DNA from: a virus | Reading direction: 5' to 3' (one strand) | DNA length: 43,363 bases | Virus record (IMG/VR): IMGVR_UViG_3300049456_000062 | Span: 1 to 43,363 of that record | Shown: piece after piece, positions 31,618-38,298 of the stretch | Layout of the letters: each line of letters begins with the position of its first letter | Position numbering within the stretch: the first letter of the stretch is position 1 | The notes under the pieces: model-generated | Told to the model about the DNA's origin: nothing | Seen by the model: only the letters and a program-made list of their open reading frames with translations | The model's database searches: none | Translations under genes and position numbers: made by a program

Positions 31618-31920
31618 TCATCCCCCAGGGGTCAGACCAGGGTGCGCCTCGGTTGGTCGCTTGCGCGGCGGCCGATGAGAGCTCGTCGCGCGGTTGCACT
31701 CCGCATGCTCCGGACCTGCGTACCGCGTCGGGTCGCCGTCCACATGGCCAAGATCCCATTCGGCGTCGGCGGCGATGAGGCCAGCGATGCCATCGACGGC
31801 GTACTTGCATTGCGCACCGCGCGCGCACCTAACTGTGCCGGTGGCTACGCGACGCGCCTCGCGTGCGCGCTTGCGTCTGTGGTCGCGGCCGTAGTCCGGC
31901 TCGTTGTTCGCGTTGCTCAT
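31618..31920 (-). CDS. Second HNH-like protein
   Basis: 100 residues from ATG at 31920 (SNANNEPDYGRDHRRKRARE). The core RCARGAQCKYAVDG, WDLGHVDGDPTRYAGPEHAE, CNRATS is the actinophage HNH pattern (Cys pair, WDLGH, GPEH, CNRA). The ATG lies six bases past the tmRNA 3' end and has no Shine-Dalgarno, so translation start is uncertain. Probably involved in packaging or recombination with the nearby terminase. Confidence 0.78.
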   Translation of the reverse strand: MSNANNEPDYGRDHRRKRAREARRVATGTVRCARGAQCKYAVDGIAGLIAADAEWDLGHVDGDPTRYAGPEHAECNRATSSHRPPRKRPTEAHPGLTPGG

Positions 31921-31925
31921 GGGCA

Positions 31926-32247
31926 TGGAGCCGGCGGGAATCGAACCCGCGTCCGACCAGGACGTACAGCAGCGCCGTCTACCAGCTTCCGGGATGGCAT
32001 GTGCCACCTCCACCAGAGCGCCGTCTATTCCCGGCTCGAGTCACCCGGTCTGTCCCGGGCGTCGCGGCAAGTGATGCTCGACTTAGGCCGCTGCGGCGAG
32101 GTCGAACTCGCGAGAGAGCGAGGTCGACACGGATGCGTGCTCGAATGAGTTCGCATTTCGTGGTGTGCCCGGCTGGGCCAGTGCGGTAGGGCGCAACCCG
32201 CTGGAGCGCTTCTGTCGTTTCCTCGCCGTCGAAACCAAGGCGGCCCC
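31926..32247 (-). ncRNA. ssrA: tmRNA (transfer-messenger RNA)
   Basis: 322 nt. The 5' end GGGGCCG (32247-32241) pairs over seven bases with CGGCTCC (31933-31927) before discriminator A at 31926; CCA is not encoded. After the acceptor comes TTGGTTTCGACGGC, the conserved tmRNA 5' motif; before the 3' acceptor come GGAC and the T-arm GCGGG-TTCGATT-CCCGC. The tag frame runs from resume codon GCG at 32154 (preceded by CGAAAT) to TAA at 32083-32085: 23 residues starting ANSFEHA and ending DLAAAA. It rescues stalled ribosomes and marks peptides for proteolysis, with host SmpB. Confidence 0.93.
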
Positions 32248-32249
32248 TC

Positions 32250-32291
32250 AAAAAGAAAAGCCGCCTGCTCGTTTCAGAGCATGCGGCGGCT
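32250..32291 (-). terminator. Intrinsic terminator just before the tmRNA
   Basis: Minus-strand stem AGCCGCC(gca)TGCTC / GAGCA-GGCGGCT with six-base loop, then TTTTCTTTTT. The T-run ends two bases before the tmRNA 5' end. It would end transcripts from the 33879-32358 operon. A second hairpin without T-run (CCTCAC...GTGAGG) lies at about 32323-32353. Confidence 0.88.
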
Positions 32292-32357
32292 ATAGCAGCC
32301 GGAGCCCATCGCCGGGTTCATACGGGCCTCACCCGCGGACGGGTGGCAACCGTGAGG

Positions 32358-32576
32358 CTAGGGATGCGGTCGGACGGACACGTCGTAGCCGGCGTTGGCC
32401 GCCCATCGTTGAACGTGTGGCCACTCCCAGATGCGGTAGTTCCCTAGCTCCCCTACGGGTTCCGGGAAACGGGGATCCTCCTCGATTAGCTGGCCGATCC
32501 GCTGGCGGGTGAGGCCGAGCCGGCGTCCGATGTCCGCCTGCGTCACCAGGTCGTTGAACTCGACGCTCGGGCTCAC
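32358..32576 (-). CDS. Small wHTH (AlpA/excisionase-like) protein
   Basis: 72 residues from GTG at 32576 (GTGA overlap). Helix-turn-helix VTQADIGRRLGLTRQRIGQL followed by IEEDPRFPEPVGELGNYRIW and HVQRWAANAG, the MerR/AlpA-type wing pattern common in excisionases and small phage activators. Last gene of its operon. It could be a transcription factor for the adjacent promoter or the recombination directionality factor for the serine integrase; sequence alone does not decide. Confidence 0.75.
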   Translation of the reverse strand: MSPSVEFNDLVTQADIGRRLGLTRQRIGQLIEEDPRFPEPVGELGNYRIWEWPHVQRWAANAGYDVSVRPHP

Positions 32577-32818
32577 CGCACAGGCTCGCGTTGGACAGGA
32601 GCCTCGTCGCCGTCGGGCGAGACGATCAGACACTCGGCGAAGCGCAGCTTGCCGTGGATCGGGCACTCGATGACCTGGCCTACGACCGTGGCCGACCCAT
32701 CCGGGGTTCTGAACGCCTGGGCGGTCAGCGGATCGCCTCGCATGAGTTCGCGTGCCGTGATGTAGAGAAGCGACCTGCAGCGCGCGCAGAGGATCTCGCT
32801 TCCGGCTGGCCAGATCAT
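32573..32818 (-). CDS. Zinc-ribbon hypothetical protein
   Basis: 81 residues. ILCARCRSLLY near the N-terminus and IECPIHGKLRFAEC near the middle give two Cys/His pairs, a probable zinc ribbon. Ends DGDEAPVQREPVR. Coupled to its neighbours by four-base overlaps. Function unknown. Confidence 0.7.
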   Translation of the reverse strand: MIWPAGSEILCARCRSLLYITARELMRGDPLTAQAFRTPDGSATVVGQVIECPIHGKLRFAECLIVSPDGDEAPVQREPVR

Positions 32819-33354
32819 TGCGCGTGTCCGTTCGGGCAGACGATCTCAAGCGATACGTCCTCGTCGATCATCGGGCGGCCGTTGAGCTTGGATTCCCGCG
32901 GTGCGCCGCAGACCATGCACACACCGTAGGTCGCCGCGTTCGCGGCCTGCTCGTCCGTCCAACCAGTCGACGGGCCGTGCGTCCAGTTCTCGGCGCTCAC
33001 GGCAAGGTGCTCCGTGAGCAGGTCGGGGTCGTCGCCCTCGACGATCGCCAGCTTCATCGTGCCCAGCACCGCGATCCCGGCGGAGATCAGGGCCGCATCG
33101 AAGATCCGCGCAGCCCCCGAGGCGGCGAGTTCCTGGTCAAGCCCGACGCCCGCGTCGTCCTGCACCTGGAAGATCGCGTCGAGCTCGCCAGTCGCGTAGT
33201 CGTACCCGCAGACAGGCGCGTGCGCGCGCGGATCCCGCTCGAGCGCCGAGAGAACCGCGTCCATCAGATCGCCGGCTGCATCGCCCTCGACCCGCACCGG
33301 AGCGGAGAGGCGAACCGTAAAGACATCGATTGCGTGGGCCTCCATGACCGCCAT
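32815..33354 (-). CDS. Hypothetical protein with C-terminal zinc ribbon
   Basis: 179 residues from ATG at 33354, preceded by GAGGAGG. N-terminal 110 residues are alpha/beta (DVFTVRLSAPVRVEGDAAGD, LDAIFQVQDDAGVGLDQE). The end has CMVCGAPRESKLNG and EIVCPNGH, a zinc ribbon. No family recognised. Confidence 0.7.
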   Translation of the reverse strand: MAVMEAHAIDVFTVRLSAPVRVEGDAAGDLMDAVLSALERDPRAHAPVCGYDYATGELDAIFQVQDDAGVGLDQELAASGAARIFDAALISAGIAVLGTMKLAIVEGDDPDLLTEHLAVSAENWTHGPSTGWTDEQAANAATYGVCMVCGAPRESKLNGRPMIDEDVSLEIVCPNGHAQ

Positions 33355-33355
33355 C

Positions 33356-33646
33356 CTAGACCTCCTCGTCGGCGTGATCGGGGTTCCGCTCGTGGTCGTA
33401 GTGCTCGGCGGCGAGGCGCTGGACGTAGCTGCCTGCCCACTCGCGCGTCGGATCTGTGAAGTCCAAGCCGTCGCCGAACGGCTCTGTCGCGCCGAACTCA
33501 TCCGCGAGGTGCATCAGGTCAGCAATGAGATCGCCGAGCAACGTCAGGTCATCAGGATCCTGATCGCCCGTCGCGCGATAAGCGTCGAGCGCGATCCGGG
33601 CGTTAGCGCGGCTCGTCTCGATCTTCTGGGCAATGGTGCGAGCCAT
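33356..33646 (-). CDS. Hypothetical acidic protein
   Basis: 96 residues, acidic, helical. TLLGDLIADLMHLADEFGAT is the most ordered part and resembles short phage proteins of unknown role. Ends one base before the next gene's start. No motif seen. Confidence 0.68.
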   Translation of the reverse strand: MARTIAQKIETSRANARIALDAYRATGDQDPDDLTLLGDLIADLMHLADEFGATEPFGDGLDFTDPTREWAGSYVQRLAAEHYDHERNPDHADEEV

Positions 33647-33651
33647 CTTCT

Positions 33652-33879
33652 CTACCTCCAGTCTTTCGGGACGATTCCGCGTTGCCGGAGCCGGTAGATC
33701 ACGTTCGGGCGGAAGCGGTGGTCGCTCGGTGTGCCCGCGAACGCGATCAGGCTTTGCCCGTTCGGCTTGACGACGTGCCAGTGGCCGTCCTTGCGCTTCT
33801 CAATAGTCAGGTCGCTGCCGGAGGCGGCGAAGAGCGTGCGAAGGTCTTTCACTAGCTGGTCTGCGTCCTTCTTGGACAA
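33652..33879 (-). CDS. HicA-like protein
   Basis: 75 residues with TTG start at 33879 and GGAG five bases upstream. The segment SDLTIEKRKDGHWHVVKPNG then TPSDHRFRPNVIYRLRQRGI matches a HicA-like double-stranded RNA-binding fold seen in actinophages, with the central His (HWHV) at the place of the catalytic His of HicA mRNA interferases. No HicB antitoxin is adjacent; the next gene is not HicB-like. First gene after a strong promoter. Could be a host-shutoff or regulatory RNA-binding protein. Confidence 0.7.
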   Translation of the reverse strand: MSKKDADQLVKDLRTLFAASGSDLTIEKRKDGHWHVVKPNGQSLIAFAGTPSDHRFRPNVIYRLRQRGIVPKDWR

Positions 33880-33902
33880 CGTCTCTCCTTGGTTGCTTGC
33901 TG

Positions 33903-33938
33903 TACCGCAAGTCTATTTGTCTATTTGCGGTATGTCAA
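33903..33938 (-). promoter_or_regulatory. Near-consensus promoter overlapped by an inverted repeat
   Basis: Minus strand: -35 TTGACA (33938-33933), 17-bp spacer, -10 TAGACT (33915-33910). The spacer and -10 lie inside the perfect inverted repeat TACCGCAA-N14-TTGCGGTA (33903-33910, 33925-33932), with tandem ATAGACAAATAGAC between the arms. This looks like a repressor-controlled promoter. It drives the 33879-32358 operon, ended by the 32250-32291 terminator. Confidence 0.85.
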
Positions 33939-33959
33939 GGGATGGAGGAGAGATGCCGA

Positions 33960-34112
33960 TCATCGCTCCCGCGCGACCATCTTGAAAGGACGCATCGTCT
34001 TGCAGTTCCAGCACCACATCGTCTTCAGGTGCCCGCGCTCACGCGTACGGCCACGACTCTTCCGAGGCACCTTCGTGATCATCGAGCACTCTGGACACTT
34101 GAAGACGCCCAC
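33960..34112 (-). CDS. Zinc-ribbon mini-protein (50 aa)
   Basis: From GTG at 34112, two bases after the upstream stop. VGVFKCPECSMITKVPRKSR then WCWNCKTMRPFKMVARE gives Cys6, Cys9, Cys34 and Cys37, a standard four-Cys zinc ribbon in a very basic chain, so nucleic-acid binding is likely. Last gene of the right-arm run before the promoter at 33.9 kb. Confidence 0.7.
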   Translation of the reverse strand: MGVFKCPECSMITKVPRKSRGRTRERGHLKTMWCWNCKTMRPFKMVARER

Positions 34113-34114
34113 GG

Positions 34115-34834
34115 TCAGGCTGCGCGTCTCCGTTGGCGCCTTATCGCGGCATGGTGATCGAACCCGGGCGCCCGCAACGGATCAGGAAGCAACTCGCCGA
34201 GGAGGAAGAGCGCGTTCTCGATCCTCGCCTCGATCGACGTGGACGGCTCGTACGTCGACCCGTACACGTAGACGGAGCAGACGAGCGAATAGCCGCCGTT
34301 GTCGATGATCCGCAGCTCGTCGAGCGCGCCCAGCAGGGCACGGATGTCGTAGCGGCGATACAGCGCCTTGCGCTCACGCTCCCAGACGTACGGCTTCGTC
34401 TTCTCGACATCGTCGTCGGCGTTCAACGGCCGATCGACACCGAACCGCCCCAGCCCCGCGCCAGCGCGCGCGATCGCTGAGTCGAGCGCGACCTGATGAT
34501 CGCGATGCTCGTTGTACGCGCCGTACTGCACGACCGGCGCGTCCTTGCCCGGCTTCTTCTTGTACGGGTCGCGTGCCTCGCCATCATCCGGAAGCGCGTC
34601 GGTCAGCGCGATCGCGCCGAGCCGCGAAGGGCGAACCTCCATGTAGCCGCCGCACGTCTCGCATCCCGGAGTCGGTCCTCCGTTCGCGAGACAGTCCGGG
34701 CACGTTCTCGGACGGGGCTTGTCAACGAACCCCGACGCGGAATGCTCCCGCCGAGTCGGCTCGGGAAGCTCCTCAAGCATCAGCCCGAGCAGAGCGACAA
34801 TCGCCGCGCGGCGTTGCGTCGTCAGCGCGATCAC
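34115..34834 (-). CDS. Hypothetical protein with zinc finger
   Basis: 239 residues from GTG at 34834 (GTGA overlap). Residues about 42-60 hold CPDCLANGGPTPGCETCGGY, a four-Cys finger. The C-terminal half is helical with aromatic character (YRRYDIRALLGALDELRIID, NGGYSLVCSVYVYG). Co-transcribed with the replication initiator. A replication accessory role is possible but unproven. Confidence 0.72.
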   Translation of the reverse strand: MIALTTQRRAAIVALLGLMLEELPEPTRREHSASGFVDKPRPRTCPDCLANGGPTPGCETCGGYMEVRPSRLGAIALTDALPDDGEARDPYKKKPGKDAPVVQYGAYNEHRDHQVALDSAIARAGAGLGRFGVDRPLNADDDVEKTKPYVWERERKALYRRYDIRALLGALDELRIIDNGGYSLVCSVYVYGSTYEPSTSIEARIENALFLLGELLPDPLRAPGFDHHAAIRRQRRRAA

Positions 34835-35364
34835 GCTTCGGCCCTCTGGACACGGTCGATCTCCGCGGCGACCAGCGCGCCGGCTTTCGCCAGCTCGCGG
34901 ATCCGATCCTGCGGCGTCGGCTTCCACCACGAGTCCTTCCACGGCCACGTCACCGCCGAGAACGGGCGCCTACCGAGTCTCAGATCGTCGTCGCCCGCGG
35001 TGTTGATCCAGACCTCGCCGTCACGTCGCGCGGGCGGCATCGCATACGTGACAGCAGCGAGAGCGAGCTCGCCCTCCATGTGCGTGTCGTCGTGCTCAGC
35101 CGTCCAGCCCTCCTGGTCGAGCTGACGCATCCGTTCAAACGCGATCAGCTCGATGCCCGACACCGTGTCGTCGCCAGGCTCGATCATCGTCATCGTCGGC
35201 GTCAGCGCCTCCCGAGCGCGACGGATCATCCCGAACGTGATCCCGGTCGGCGGCTCCGAGATGTCGTCGGCGTCGTCGAAGTCGGCCATCTCCGGGCCTG
35301 CGAATGCGACCTCGCAAGCCAAGACGAGTCCGGCGATTGCCTCCAGCGCTTCGCTCTGGTTCAT
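34831..35364 (-). CDS. Conserved phage protein of unknown function
   Basis: 177 residues. The C-terminal 110 residues (ELIAFERMRQLDQEGWTAEH, DDTHMEGELALAAVTYAMPP, WPWKDSWWKPTPQDRIRELA, KAGALVAAEIDR) match a motif widespread in phages (EGWT.EHDD.H, WPW..SWWKPt...R.L.KAGAL..AEI). Function unknown. Downstream of the replication initiator by four-base overlap. Confidence 0.8.
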   Translation of the reverse strand: MNQSEALEAIAGLVLACEVAFAGPEMADFDDADDISEPPTGITFGMIRRAREALTPTMTMIEPGDDTVSGIELIAFERMRQLDQEGWTAEHDDTHMEGELALAAVTYAMPPARRDGEVWINTAGDDDLRLGRRPFSAVTWPWKDSWWKPTPQDRIRELAKAGALVAAEIDRVQRAEA

Positions 35365-36317
35365 GCTGCGTCGCTCCTCTCGTGTTCGATGCGGTCGTAG
35401 AGCTCGTCCACCAGGCGGTGACGGCGAGTGGCCTCAGCCGGGTCGTCGAAGTGGGCGTCGTCGACGATCTCGTGGGCCATCTCCCGGCTGAACCGCGACG
35501 GGGCCTGCTCGAGCCAGCCGTCGAAGCCCGACGACTTCGCGAGCTCGACATTCGCGCTGAGCAGCGACCAATGCCCGACGATCCCGAGCGGCGTCACCAC
35601 AGCGTTCGGCCACGGCCACGCCGCCCAGCACGCAGCGACGTCGGCCGGGGACGCGTCAACGTCGACGAGGTCGTCGGCAGCGAGCTCCCACTGCCGACGC
35701 TCCTTCCTCGTGAGCTTCGCCATGTCGACGCCGCGCGCCTCAGCGAACGCGGCCATCAGATCCAGACGGGTCCACTTCCCCTCGTCGGCGTCAGCCGGCA
35801 AGGGAGAACGAAGTTCTCCCGTTCCTACAAACGGTTCCTCTATAGGGGGGTGCTCCTGCGCACCCCCTGGGGGTGCGTCAGCGTCACCCCATCCCGTAAC
35901 GAGGGGGTGCAGCGTTGCACCCCCTCCACGAACGAACGTTCCGACCGCCTCAGCCGCGAGAAGCTCCTCACGAGTGATGCCCGGAACGCCCTTCCTGGGG
36001 GCCTGCTCGATGAGCTGCCAGAGCCGCTCTGCGGAGGGGACACCGTTGAACGGAAGGATGTACGTCGACGACGTCTGCCGGCTGTCCGCGCTGAAGAACC
36101 ACGGCACCGGCAGGATCAGCTCGAGCTCGCGCAGCTTGCGCAGCCGGCGCCTCAACGTGTCGTCGTGGCCAACCTCGCATTCGATGAGGAGCTTGTCCTT
36201 GCCGGGGAACGAGACGCCGTAGTCGTTCGCCGAGTCGGCGAGCTTCAACAGCACGAGCTTGGCCCCGTCGTCGCCGATCTCCTGCTTCCACGCCCACGAG
36301 CTCACGTGGACGCTCAA
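35361..36317 (-). CDS. Replication initiation protein, wHTH
   Basis: 318 residues. The N-terminal 100 residues are a phage replication-type winged helix (KLVLLKLADSANDYGVSFPG, KDKLLIECEVGHDDTLRRRL, RKLRELELILPVPW). A low-complexity linker (about 125-175) is encoded by DNA that carries the inverted repeats at 35846-35924. The C-terminal domain (TRLDLMAAFAEARGVDMAKL...) may contact helicase or loader. The layout resembles lambda O, whose gene contains the origin. Initiates phage DNA synthesis using host machinery plus the phage helicase. Confidence 0.78.
   Translation of the reverse strand: MSVHVSSWAWKQEIGDDGAKLVLLKLADSANDYGVSFPGKDKLLIECEVGHDDTLRRRLRKLRELELILPVPWFFSADSRQTSSTYILPFNGVPSAERLWQLIEQAPRKGVPGITREELLAAEAVGTFVRGGGATLHPLVTGWGDADAPPGGAQEHPPIEEPFVGTGELRSPLPADADEGKWTRLDLMAAFAEARGVDMAKLTRKERRQWELAADDLVDVDASPADVAACWAAWPWPNAVVTPLGIVGHWSLLSANVELAKSSGFDGWLEQAPSRFSREMAHEIVDDAHFDDPAEATRRHRLVDELYDRIEHERSDAA
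35846..35924. repeat. Triple inverted-repeat cluster, probable replication origin
   Basis: Three 22-bp units: GGGGGTGC-TCCTGC-GCACCCCC (35846-35867), GGGGTG-N9-CACCCC (35870-35890, flanked by a G at 35869) and GGGGGTGC-AGCGTT-GCACCCCC (35903-35924). Spacing of 23 and 34 bp is close to whole turns. They are inside the initiator gene's linker-coding part, as origin iterons are in lambdoid phages. Function inferred from position and symmetry. Confidence 0.75.
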
Positions 36318-36646
36318 ACCGTCCTCCGCACCGGCTGGTCTGCCAAGCCGTCGATTAGCGTCCCGTCGCGTCCCGTAGACACGAGGGATGCTTCCAGGTC
36401 GCCCGTCTCAACCTCGCCCGCAGCGGTCAAACAGCCGCCACAAACGAACGTCTTCGGATCGATGTGCCGCCAGTACGGCCCGACAGCGACCCGCATCCGG
36501 CACGGGCCGTGGCAATCGAAGAACCGCTCCAGCTCGCCGAGCTCGACATGCGGCGTGAACAACCTGACCGTCGGCGGCAATCGCAGCCCCAGCAGCATCT
36601 GGGCGCGCTGCTCCCGATACGAAAACTCCGCGAACGGATCAGCCAC
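36314..36646 (-). CDS. Hypothetical Cys-rich protein
   Basis: 110 residues from GTG at 36646, overlapping the upstream stop by eight bases. ELERFFDCHGPCRMRV and FVCGGCLTAAGEV supply a CxxxC and a CxxC pair, likely zinc. Just upstream of the replication initiator by ATGA overlap. Function unknown. Confidence 0.68.
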   Translation of the reverse strand: MADPFAEFSYREQRAQMLLGLRLPPTVRLFTPHVELGELERFFDCHGPCRMRVAVGPYWRHIDPKTFVCGGCLTAAGEVETGDLEASLVSTGRDGTLIDGLADQPVRRTV

Positions 36647-36986
36647 GACGCCGTACCCCCGTCTCCGCGTAGATCGCATCGAGATCCTTGGGCGTCACGA
36701 AGCAGCAGAGCGGCGAGCACTCAAGCACGACCGCCGCGAGCCGCATCACGTCGCCGCCTGTCATCTCCTCAACGCGCGGATCCGCGGTGAACGACTCGAA
36801 GAGGCGCACCATCGCCACCGCGGCGCCCCTCGGCCACGTCGCCCGGTAAGGCGCCAGGTGACGCGGACACCAATGCGTTGAGAAGTCGAGCGCGATCCCG
36901 GCCACCCCAGCCTCACGCCGCCCGCGCTCGAACTCCATCGAGACCTTGCGGGCGTCCGGATCGACCTCGAACCGTTCAGGCATCAT
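36639..36986 (-). CDS. Hypothetical protein
   Basis: 115 residues from ATG at 36986, with GGAG eight bases upstream. THWCPRHLAPYRATWPRGAA and LECSPLCCFVTPKDLDAIYA are the notable segments; four Cys and one His could bind metal. No family recognised. Confidence 0.66.
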   Translation of the reverse strand: MMPERFEVDPDARKVSMEFERGRREAGVAGIALDFSTHWCPRHLAPYRATWPRGAAVAMVRLFESFTADPRVEEMTGGDVMRLAAVVLECSPLCCFVTPKDLDAIYAETGVRRRG

Positions 36987-37146
36987 CCACTGGCTCCTTT
37001 CTCTCGCAGGCCACATGCCACGAGCGAGCCACGCCCGTGACGTCGTTCATCTCGAACCGATGAGCGCCATCGCGGCTCTTCACGATCGGCAGCTCGCAGA
37101 TGCAGCAGTCCCATCCGCCGTACGTCGTCGTCGAACCATCAGCCAC
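36976..37146 (-). CDS. Zinc-binding mini-protein (56 aa)
   Basis: GTG at 37146 preceded by a strong GGAGG six bases away. WDCCICELPIVKSRDGAHRF and SWHVACERKEPVDDA provide four Cys and two His in an HNH/ribbon-like spacing. The stop overlaps the next start by 11 bases. First gene of the replication cluster after the methylase block. Confidence 0.68.
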   Translation of the reverse strand: MADGSTTTYGGWDCCICELPIVKSRDGAHRFEMNDVTGVARSWHVACERKEPVDDA

Positions 37147-37357
37147 GGATAGCCTCCAGCTCGTGAACGCGTTCCGGGACGGCCAAAGCCGCTACATCGT
37201 CAAGTTCGACGACGGAGGATCCGCGCTCCGCTGGTACGACGCTCCGCTCGAGCTCGGCGGCGAACTCCGAGACAGCGGCACCAGGTACCGCGTCGTCGAG
37301 CTGACACCCGCGCGCACACCAACCGGCCTCGGACACGCCCGCGTCGCGCCGCTGTAG
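37100..37357 (+). CDS. Small plus-strand hypothetical protein
   Basis: Up to 85 residues from ATG at 37100, or 64 from GTG at 37163. The part from 37163 is protein-like: YIVKFDDGGSALRWYDAPLE, GGELRDSGTRYRVVELTPA, resembling small beta-barrel actinobacterial proteins. No Shine-Dalgarno at either start. The long form would overlap the 36976-37146 gene antisense, so the short form is preferable. Converges on the methylase stop. Confidence 0.5.
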   Translation: MQQSHPPYVVVEPSATDSLQLVNAFRDGQSRYIVKFDDGGSALRWYDAPLELGGELRDSGTRYRVVELTPARTPTGLGHARVAPL

Positions 37358-37392
37358 GCTCACGGCATGCCCGGTGGTAGCTGGCCTCCTCG

Positions 37393-38298
37393 TCACGACT
37401 GAGCCACCTCGAGCGCTAGCTGCTCGTCGAGCACGTCCTCATCGATGTCCTCGTCGATCGGGTCGACGCCGCGCCTAGGTTTGCGGTTCTTCCCCTGGCC
37501 GCGCACCGCGCCGCGAACGTCTTCGCTGCCCGCGAGCACCGTCCGCAGCGCGTCATAGGTGCCCATGCCGCCGTCCTCCATGATCCGGGAGAGCGCGTCG
37601 AGCACCGGGATCCCCTCCGGCGTCGTCATCGAGAGGATCCCCGGCACGTTTTCCATCACGAACGCTTTCGGCTGCACCTCACAGACGATCCGAGCGAATT
37701 CGAAGACGAGCGAGTTGCGTGGGTCGACAACGTTTCGGTGACCAGCGATCGAGAAGCCCTGACACGGCGGCCCGCCGAATACGCAGTCCAGGTCGCCGCG
37801 CTCAAGCCCGAGATCGGTGTAGATGCGCTCTCCGGTGAGATGGCGGACGTCGCCGAAGTAGAAATGCTCGCATCCGACGATCTCGTGTGTCTCGGCGTAG
37901 CTGACGCCGTCCATGCGCCAGCCGAGCTCGCCGACCGGGATCGACTCTCCCTCATGCTTTTCACAGAGCTGCATCGTCTTCTTTCCGGCATCCTCGAACG
38001 ACGGCAAGAAGTGAACGATCGTCTCGTCGGTGCCGAGGTTCGTCATGTAGGTGCAAGCCGCGTGATAGTCCGACTCCGCGGCCGAGCACACATGCCATCC
38101 GGCCTGCTCGAACCCGAGCGAGAAGCCCCCAGCGCCAGCGAACAGATCGACGCCATGCGGCTGCTCCGGATACCTCGGCTCAGGCTCGACGCCAGGCGGA
38201 AGCGCAAGCCCCGAGCCGCTCATCGTCCAACCAAGCTCCTGCAAGCCACCAGGCGGAAGCGACTCCATGAACTCCAACACGAGCCCGTGCGCGCTCAC
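37393..38298 (-). CDS. Cytosine-C5 DNA methyltransferase, short phage form
   Basis: 301 residues from GTG at 38298 (GTGA overlap). Motif I VDLFAGAGGFSLGFEQAGW (50-68), motif IV GGPPCQGFS with catalytic Cys179, motif VI ENVPG (216-220). After motif VI the protein ends within 85 residues in an acidic tail (DPIDEDIDEDVLDEQ) without motifs VIII-X or a typical target-recognition domain. Similar short forms occur in actinophages. It would modify phage DNA, perhaps against host restriction, if active or with a partner. Confidence 0.85.
   Translation of the reverse strand: MSAHGLVLEFMESLPPGGLQELGWTMSGSGLALPPGVEPEPRYPEQPHGVDLFAGAGGFSLGFEQAGWHVCSAAESDYHAACTYMTNLGTDETIVHFLPSFEDAGKKTMQLCEKHEGESIPVGELGWRMDGVSYAETHEIVGCEHFYFGDVRHLTGERIYTDLGLERGDLDCVFGGPPCQGFSIAGHRNVVDPRNSLVFEFARIVCEVQPKAFVMENVPGILSMTTPEGIPVLDALSRIMEDGGMGTYDALRTVLAGSEDVRGAVRGQGKNRKPRRGVDPIDEDIDEDVLDEQLALEVAQS

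Noticed and set aside
31926-32011. A degenerate class II tRNA
   Set aside because: The 3' end looks like a tRNA but no anticodon arm fits. The matching acceptor strand is at 32247, which makes it the 3' end of a tmRNA.
37139-37396. 85-codon minus-strand frame before the methylase end
   Set aside because: Opposite the better plus-strand frame; no coupling to its neighbours and no protein-like pattern.
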